Source: an uncultured Eubacterium sp. (lineage in GTDB: Bacteria; Bacillota; Clostridia; Lachnospirales; Lachnospiraceae). From it: a DNA stretch of 64,000 nucleotides. The translations under genes and the position numbers were made by a program. This document shows positions 58,732 through 64,000 of the stretch, one piece after another. How positions within the stretch are numbered: position 1 is the first letter of the stretch; each line of letters starts with the position of its first letter. The notes under the pieces are model-generated. The model had not been told where the DNA came from, ran no database searches, and saw only the letters and a program-made list of their open reading frames with translations. The stretch is taken from contig CAMUML010000006.1 in NCBI GenBank assembly GCA_947089855.1, positions 39,915 through 103,914 of the forward strand, in the 5' to 3' direction.

Positions 58732-61700
58732 ATGAAAAAGAGTTTCATGACAAGGGTGCTGGCAGTTTCTTTATCTACTGCAATGGCATTCTCAATGTCC
58801 CCGGTTAAGAATCCGGTGACAGCGTCAGCCGCTTCAACCGTTCAGTTGAAGACAACTTTCAAAACACTGAAAGTAAAACAGACCTATCAATTGAAGTTGA
58901 AGAACAACAAGCTCGATTGGAAGATTTCTAAAGTAAAGACCACTGACAAGACAATTTGTACGGTCTATGATAAGAAGGCTTCTAGTGTAATGCTGAAAGG
59001 CAAAAAAGAGGGCCGGGCGACGATTTCAGTTACTGTTACATCAGCAAAACGTAAAAAAGCAAAAAAGACATATACAAAGACTATGAAATGCAGGGCCAAT
59101 GTAAAAGGCAATGCAGATGATAACCAGAATCCATCAACAGCATTTGGCATTTCTTCCGTAACTGCTACATCCAGCACAACGGTAGATGTAACATTTACAC
59201 AGGCAATTGATGCTGCGGACAAGAGCAACTTCGCTGTTACAGGCGCTGCTTCTACAATCACAGTAGAAAACGCACAGCTTTCAGCAGATAAGAAGACCGT
59301 TACATTGACACTGTCCGGTACAGCTTATTCTACAATGTACTCAATTGCTACATCCGGCTTAAAAGTAAATGGCGCTGACGTTGCAAACCAGACAGCTACG
59401 TTTACAACACCGGCTCAGACATCTGAGTATACATTAGAAATGACAAATGACTTAAAGTCCGCTTATCTGAAATCTGATGGTGCTTCCAGCACGGTTGTTA
59501 CCTGCCAGATCAAAGATAAAGATGGCAAGCTGATGGAAAACAGCGATATTGTATTAGAGTTTACTGCTACCCGTGGTAACCTGGGTTCTACCCGTGTTAC
59601 AGCACAGAAAGGTGTAGCTACAAATACATTCCGGTCAGAGTTCTTGTCCAGCGAACAGACAGCAACAATTACGGCTACAGTAGTTGAATCCCGTACAAAT
59701 ACAAAATTGTATGGCTTGACTCAGTCAATGAACATTATTATGACGCCAGATCCAGACAGCTATTCTGCTGGTGCAACAATTATCTCCGCAGAGTCTAACG
59801 TGGCTGACCGTGTAATTGCTTACTTTGACAAAGATGTCGATGTAGCTAGTTTCAAGAAAGCTAATGGAGAAATTGATTGGGATAAAGTAGAGATTGAAGT
59901 TAAGAGCGGTTTGTCCAACGGGCATAAAGATACTGCTGGTACAAGGACTTCAACAAATAAAACTGGAATTGCTGATTTGTTGCCGGTTGAAAACAATTCA
60001 AAAGCGATAGCTATTGTAGTCAAGGATCAGCCATTAATAGATAACTCAAACGTATCTGTTAAATTTAAAAATAAAGCAGGAAGTGTATCAACAGAGAATA
60101 CTGCATTTTTCAAACTTACAGATGCACGTCAGCCAGAAGTGGTTAAAGTAGATAATAAAGGATATAGGACAATTACAGTTGAGTTCTCTGAATCTGTTCT
60201 TCCGAAGAAATTCGTTGAGGATTTAGATGCTAATGGCAATGGATTAGGGACATATTGGTCTCGTTATGGGGCTGATTTCCTTAATAACTATACCATTGAT
60301 GGTGTACCTTTAGATAATACAAAATATGGTACTGCTAGTGGTGATGGTGAGCAGGCTAAAGTATCTATCGGCACATGTGAAAAAGGCACAGATGAACGTT
60401 ATCTTGTAACCATTACATTAGGAAAAGATTCCAATGGTAAACGTGTTTATTTACCAGTTGGTAAACATTCCATTCAGGTGTCTAACGTTGGTGACTGGGC
60501 AGCACAGACAGATTATGCAAGGAATATTGTCGAGACGCAGACACTCGATTTTGAAGTAGAAGAGGATACAACAGTACCTACGATTGAGTCTGTTGAGGTA
60601 CAGTCTCCAGAACAGTATCTGGTAACATTCAATTGCCCGGTTGCTTATGATGATACAGAAAATCCAATCCAGGATTTGAACAATGACGGCAGAAATACAG
60701 TTATCCAGCTGCGGAGACAGGAAAATCGTACAGGTTCCTGGAAAGAAGTAGGCAGGGATGATGTCGGCTCCTTTAACAATCCGATTCGTGTTACTTATAT
60801 TAATGACCAGCAGTGTTTAGTAGAAGTAACGAAAGACTGGACACAGGTTTACAATACGAGAAGATTTAACAAGAACTATTTCAACGATGCTTATCAGATC
60901 CGTGTAGCAAGTGGCGTTCTTGAAAATACGGATAATGGAAAGACAAACAGCTCTGAAGTTGCAATTGCATTAGAAGGCGCTATGCTGACTGATGACAATA
61001 CGAGCGTTCAGATTCTGGATGTAGAAAAGAAAGATTATTCTGGTGATCAAGGTTATGACTGGGGAACTTATTATAGTGCAACAATGAGTGAGCCGGTTAA
61101 GATCAGGAATGAGGAAACAACAGCTAGGGGCAATGCAGAAGGACTTACTCCGTCACAGCAGCAGAGTGATGATAATGGTGTGCCGATTCCAAGTGCATAT
61201 TTTGTAAATAAGAGTACAAATAGAACGGTACAGGCAACTATTTTAGGGTTTGATGTAACAAAAGATGGCGATTGCCATAAACAGATTGCCATCCGCCCAA
61301 GGACTGCTTTAGGTGGCGGCGATTGGACACTTGTTGTTCGTTCAATTTCTGATGATGTTGGTAATACTGCAGCAACATTAACGAAAGATTTTGATGTTAC
61401 AGCTAGTGAAAAACAGTTTAAGGTTGCATGGGCTGTTGTTGCTGAAGATGATAAGAATGGTAATAACAAGGTTGACATTACTGAGGCTACAAAAACAGCA
61501 CAAGGAAGAACAATCTTCATTAAGTTTACAGATGCCATAGCAGTTTCTGGTGACATTGCCAATGTTACAAAGGAATCTAACTATACGATTAATGGTAGAG
61601 CGTTACCACAGGGTACAACAATCCGTGTAGGTATTGAAGGATATGATTCAAAGGCAATTCAGCATGGTGTGAATGCAAGTTCTATTACAATTACACTGCC

Positions 61701-62868
61701 TGCTAATTATTATGTAAATGGGGATAATACAGTTGTAAATATTTCTCCGTCCGTTCAGTCTAGGGCAGGTGCAACACTGCAGGGCGATAATGAAATTAGG
61801 TTGCCGTATCAGTATTTTGACGATGGCAGAAATCAAGATGATGATGCTGTATGGGGTAATCATCCAACTGAACAGAGAAATGCATTTGACAGTGACCGTG
61901 CATATCATGATGCAGTTCAAAGCGCACTTGATAATGAGCAGTACCGTGAGGTAAAACTTGATGCTTCAGTAAATGGCGATTTAAGAATTAGCCGTGCATT
62001 AAGAGAATTTGATTTAGGTGGTAATGATATTAATGGTAACGTAGACATTGTTTTTGACGAAGGTGCTACTTATACTATTAAGGGTACTGGCCACATTAAA
62101 GGTGATGTATCCATTAATACACCGATGGCTGACTGCAATTGGGAATTGAATGGTGGTAAAGTCATTCTTTGGAATGTATTATCTGAGACATTTACAGTTG
62201 CAGCGAATGCTAAAGTTGATGATTTAGTTGTTTATGATACTGATGGTATAGCTATTGATAACAAAGGAACAATTAGCAAAGTTAATTTAGATACTACTGG
62301 CAAAGTAACAATGATGGGTGCAGGAGATTATCCTGTAGTAATTGCTTCAGCAGCAACAGACTTGACGGTAGCTAACGAAACAAGCTTCGGTGCTTTTACA
62401 GTATCCACAAATGTTCGTTCTATAACTGTTAACATTACTGACAAAGATAGGCTTGGTAATGTAAGTGGCGATGGTAAAGTAATCGCTAAGAACGGTAGGA
62501 CAGAAACAACAGTGCAAGATGGAATTGCAAATATTGACAAGAATGCAAGGGATGCAGCTAAGGCTGAAGTAGATAAGTTGATTGATGCTACGATTACAGT
62601 ACCATCTAATGTTACAAGCGGAAGCAGCATAGCTCTTGAAGCTTGTGGGGTAACTGGTTCAGCATTAAAACTGGAAGCAGTATACGTAGAAGGTGCAAAT
62701 GGATCTGGCGCAGATTATCTGAAGACCGACAAAGATTCTTTAAATAATAAGAGTGTTTCATTTACTAAGCCGAAAGAGGGTAGTGTAACAGAATATATCG
62801 TTGTTGTAGTTAAGTACGATAATGGATATACTATCGAGAAGAGGATTGAAGTAAAGATTAACGCTTAA
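58732..62868 (+). CDS. Large S-layer-like surface protein with Ig-like domains
   Basis: A 1378-residue secreted protein. Signal peptide in residues 1 to about 34. Next comes a Lys-rich Big_2-like domain (about 36-125) with GRATISVTV. Then several Ig-like modules of the S-layer type (SSVTATSSTTVDVTF, VDNKGYRTITVEFSES, VEVQSPEQYLVTF). From about 1080 a beta-solenoid-like part with repeats such as NGDLRIS, NGNVDIVF, KGDVSIN. There is no LPxTG and no SLH domain, so anchoring is unknown. Codons are clearly different from its neighbours (many ACA, GCA, GTT), as in very highly expressed genes. AGGAGG precedes the ATG and a strong terminator follows. I infer a main surface-layer protein. Confidence 0.82.
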   Translation: MKKSFMTRVLAVSLSTAMAFSMSPVKNPVTASAASTVQLKTTFKTLKVKQTYQLKLKNNKLDWKISKVKTTDKTICTVYDKKASSVMLKGKKEGRATISVTVTSAKRKKAKKTYTKTMKCRANVKGNADDNQNPSTAFGISSVTATSSTTVDVTFTQAIDAADKSNFAVTGAASTITVENAQLSADKKTVTLTLSGTAYSTMYSIATSGLKVNGADVANQTATFTTPAQTSEYTLEMTNDLKSAYLKSDGASSTVVTCQIKDKDGKLMENSDIVLEFTATRGNLGSTRVTAQKGVATNTFRSEFLSSEQTATITATVVESRTNTKLYGLTQSMNIIMTPDPDSYSAGATIISAESNVADRVIAYFDKDVDVASFKKANGEIDWDKVEIEVKSGLSNGHKDTAGTRTSTNKTGIADLLPVENNSKAIAIVVKDQPLIDNSNVSVKFKNKAGSVSTENTAFFKLTDARQPEVVKVDNKGYRTITVEFSESVLPKKFVEDLDANGNGLGTYWSRYGADFLNNYTIDGVPLDNTKYGTASGDGEQAKVSIGTCEKGTDERYLVTITLGKDSNGKRVYLPVGKHSIQVSNVGDWAAQTDYARNIVETQTLDFEVEEDTTVPTIESVEVQSPEQYLVTFNCPVAYDDTENPIQDLNNDGRNTVIQLRRQENRTGSWKEVGRDDVGSFNNPIRVTYINDQQCLVEVTKDWTQVYNTRRFNKNYFNDAYQIRVASGVLENTDNGKTNSSEVAIALEGAMLTDDNTSVQILDVEKKDYSGDQGYDWGTYYSATMSEPVKIRNEETTARGNAEGLTPSQQQSDDNGVPIPSAYFVNKSTNRTVQATILGFDVTKDGDCHKQIAIRPRTALGGGDWTLVVRSISDDVGNTAATLTKDFDVTASEKQFKVAWAVVAEDDKNGNNKVDITEATKTAQGRTIFIKFTDAIAVSGDIANVTKESNYTINGRALPQGTTIRVGIEGYDSKAIQHGVNASSITITLPANYYVNGDNTVVNISPSVQSRAGATLQGDNEIRLPYQYFDDGRNQDDDAVWGNHPTEQRNAFDSDRAYHDAVQSALDNEQYREVKLDASVNGDLRISRALREFDLGGNDINGNVDIVFDEGATYTIKGTGHIKGDVSINTPMADCNWELNGGKVILWNVLSETFTVAANAKVDDLVVYDTDGIAIDNKGTISKVNLDTTGKVTMMGAGDYPVVIASAATDLTVANETSFGAFTVSTNVRSITVNITDKDRLGNVSGDGKVIAKNGRTETTVQDGIANIDKNARDAAKAEVDKLIDATITVPSNVTSGSSIALEACGVTGSALKLEAVYVEGANGSGADYLKTDKDSLNNKSVSFTKPKEGSVTEYIVVVVKYDNGYTIEKRIEVKINA

Positions 62869-62923
62869 TGCATAAGATTCTTTTGTTAGTAGTTTAGTAT
62901 GTATAGTAAGCAAGCATAAGTTT

Positions 62924-62960
62924 AACAGGGTGCTGGCCCTTGGGCCAGCACCCTGTTTTT
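62924..62960 (+). terminator. Strong terminator after the surface-protein gene
   Basis: AACAGGGTGCTGGCCC pairs perfectly with the GGGCCAGCACCCTGTT after a short loop, then TTT. The stretch 62961-63155 has no gene. Confidence 0.95.
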
Positions 62961-63156
62961 AAATGTAAGGAAGTTCTATATAAGCTAAATAGAGATTGTA
63001 AGCGGTAAATAGGTAAACGGTAAAGGGATGCTTTAGCTTTCTACAGCTTTTGCATCCTAATTTTATTTATAGGCAATATTTTGTTCGTAAACGGTAAATA
63101 GTGAACACCGTGCAAAATAAGGCAATCTTGATTATAATGGCTTTGGGAATAAATTA

Positions 63157-63325
63157 TGATTGTGAACTACCAATTGTCTAAAGCCAATGGGCTTCCTGCT
63201 TCATCGGTCTACGCTTCGCTTCGGTCGGTACTGAACATGTGCCACTGGCACATAGTACCCTCGCGCTCTACTATCTCCACAGGCGTAAATTCGGGCTGCA
63301 CCGTCCCTATTTGTATTTTATTATC
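63157..63325 (-). mobile_element. Right end of an IS200/IS605-type element
   Basis: Downstream of tnpB. It has the subterminal hairpin AAGCC AAT GGGCTT (about 63180-63193) typical of these ends, and then a copy of the palindromic repeat with ATGTGCCA C TGGCACAT (63237-63253). The guide (omega) RNA of a TnpB element would be read from this zone. The exact end is not determined. Confidence 0.5.
63222..63265. repeat. Palindromic repeat, family 3, copy 1
   Basis: GGTACT, four bases, then ATGTGCCA C TGGCACAT, then AGTACC: a two-part hairpin. Copies 2 and 3 inside tnpB keep the fold with changed bases on both sides (GTGTGCCA/TGGCACAC, TGCT/AGCA). Confidence 0.7.
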
Positions 63326-64000
63326 CTATGCTGTTTGCCGTAATCCTTCTGTTAATATATTTCTTGCAGCATTGGTATCCCTGTCATGGTGCGTGCCACA
63401 TACAGGGCATACCCATCCCCTTACTGCTAAATCTTTTGTACCGGCATTTTGATACCCACATTCAGAGCATATCTGGCTGCTGGCATAAAAAGTATCTGTT
63501 TTGATATATTTCCTCCCATTCCACGCCGCCTTATATTCTAACAGTCTTGTTATTTCATGCCACGGCACATCTGATATTGATTTTGCTAAATGATGGTTCT
63601 TTACCATATTTTTTATCTGTAAGTTTTCCGGAACTACTACTTGGTTTTCGCTGATAATCTTATGGGAAACTTTATGCACATAATCTTTTCTGTTATTTGT
63701 AATTTTCTCGTGGCACCGTGCGGTTTCCTTTTTCTGTTTATAATAATTCCTGCTTCTTTTTTCTTTATGTGCAAGCTGCCTTTGCAGTTTAGCCAGCTTT
63801 GTTTCATGCTTCTTTATTATTTTTGGATTTTCGTATTTTTCTCCATCTGATGTAATGCATAAATCTTTGATCCCCAAATCCAGGCTGAAACAGCCTCCGC
63901 ACTGCTCCGGTCGGTGCTTAACGTGTGCCACTGGCACACAGCAGTCTCCGCACTGCTCCGGTCGGTGCTTAACGTGTGCCACTGGCACACAGCAGTCTCC
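63326..64000 (-). CDS. tnpB: TnpB (IS200/IS605 OrfB), 5' part beyond the window
   Basis: RNA-guided nuclease of an IS200/IS605 element, partial. The RuvC-like parts are present: [15 protein letters not shown] (first Asp), [12 protein letters not shown] (Glu) and [10 protein letters not shown] (last Asp). The zinc finger is CSECGYQN with CPVCGTHH. Just before the first RuvC part stands a 17-residue unit ([17 protein letters not shown]) repeated twice in frame, coded by the 51-bp tandem repeat. The frame remains open to the window edge, so the true start lies outside. Whether the protein with the insert works is unclear. Confidence 0.88.
   Translation of the reverse strand, partial: GDCCVPVAHVKHRPEQCGDCCVPVAHVKHRPEQCGGCFSLDLGIKDLCITSDGEKYENPKIIKKHETKLAKLQRQLAHKEKRSRNYYKQKKETARCHEKITNNRKDYVHKVSHKIISENQVVVPENLQIKNMVKNHHLAKSISDVPWHEITRLLEYKAAWNGRKYIKTDTFYASSQICSECGYQNAGTKDLAVRGWVCPVCGTHHDRDTNAARNILTEGLRQTA
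63900..64000. repeat. Palindromic repeat, family 3, copies 2 and 3 in tandem (51-bp period)
   Basis: The unit starting ACTGCTCCGGTCGGTGC (63901) returns at 63952, period 51. Each unit has the palindrome GTGTGCCA C TGGCACAC. They are inside the tnpB frame and keep it open. More units may follow beyond the window. Confidence 0.85.

Overview
The window comes from a low-to-mid GC Gram-positive anaerobe, most likely a gut Lachnospiraceae-type Clostridium. This rests on the LytTR two-component pair, the NHLP/Nif11 peptide export genes, surface proteins with C-terminal lysine-rich FnIII or Ig-like domains, and AGGAGG-type ribosome sites. It is an inference from content; no rRNA or other taxonomic marker is present.

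Layout. 1-8200: a chemoreceptor, a secreted beta-helix protein, a polysaccharide pyruvyl transferase, a small membrane protein, and a run of FGGY sugar kinase, FNT transporter and purine nucleoside phosphorylase. 8176-12371: NAD synthesis, with nadB-nadC-niaR on the minus strand and nadA divergent; both promoters can be read. 12396-18140: directly behind nadA lies the five-gene STM4015-4014-4013-4012-4011 cassette (LRR-like protein, ATP-grasp-like protein, alkaline-phosphatase-fold hydrolase, two radical SAM enzymes), with an HAD domain fused to the last. 18181-20800: a mobile 144-bp repeat with 8-bp target duplications, a STAS gene, wreckage of a RloAB-like ATPase/RloB pair, an excisionase-like fragment, and an intact-looking hicAB pair.

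20804-40703: a LytTR response regulator and GHKL kinase face a 2263-residue NRPS (partial C-A-PCP-C-A-PCP-reductase, predicted dipeptide aldehyde maker). The NRPS leads an operon with two MATE transporters, a GH3-type acyl-adenylating enzyme, a SpoIIE-type phosphatase and a RsbW-like ATPase. Convergent to it is an amino-acid ABC transporter. Both MATE proteins and the ABC ATPase carry an extra C-terminal RsbW-like domain. The STAS gene, the NRPS operon and the ABC transporter share a 12-bp direct repeat with 20-bp period just upstream of their promoters. I read this as one regulon, possibly with a partner-switching circuit that acts on transporters.

41167-54604: a secreted alkylsulfatase-like enzyme, a secreted 5'-nucleotidase, then a peptide natural-product locus: a leader-bearing small protein, accessory secretion protein, C39-peptidase ABC exporter, second ABC exporter, radical SAM/SPASM maturase, four tandem Nif11-like precursors with cores of the form CxC-X16-CxC-X14-CxC, a small leader-like protein and an ECF sigma factor. 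Two inverted 100/104-bp palindromic elements flank most of this block. 54712-64000: a cation/proton antiporter, a LacI-type regulator, a NifX-like protein, a small ribbon-helix-helix protein, a 1378-residue S-layer-like surface protein, and a TnpB gene cut by the window edge that carries in-frame 51-bp palindromic repeats.
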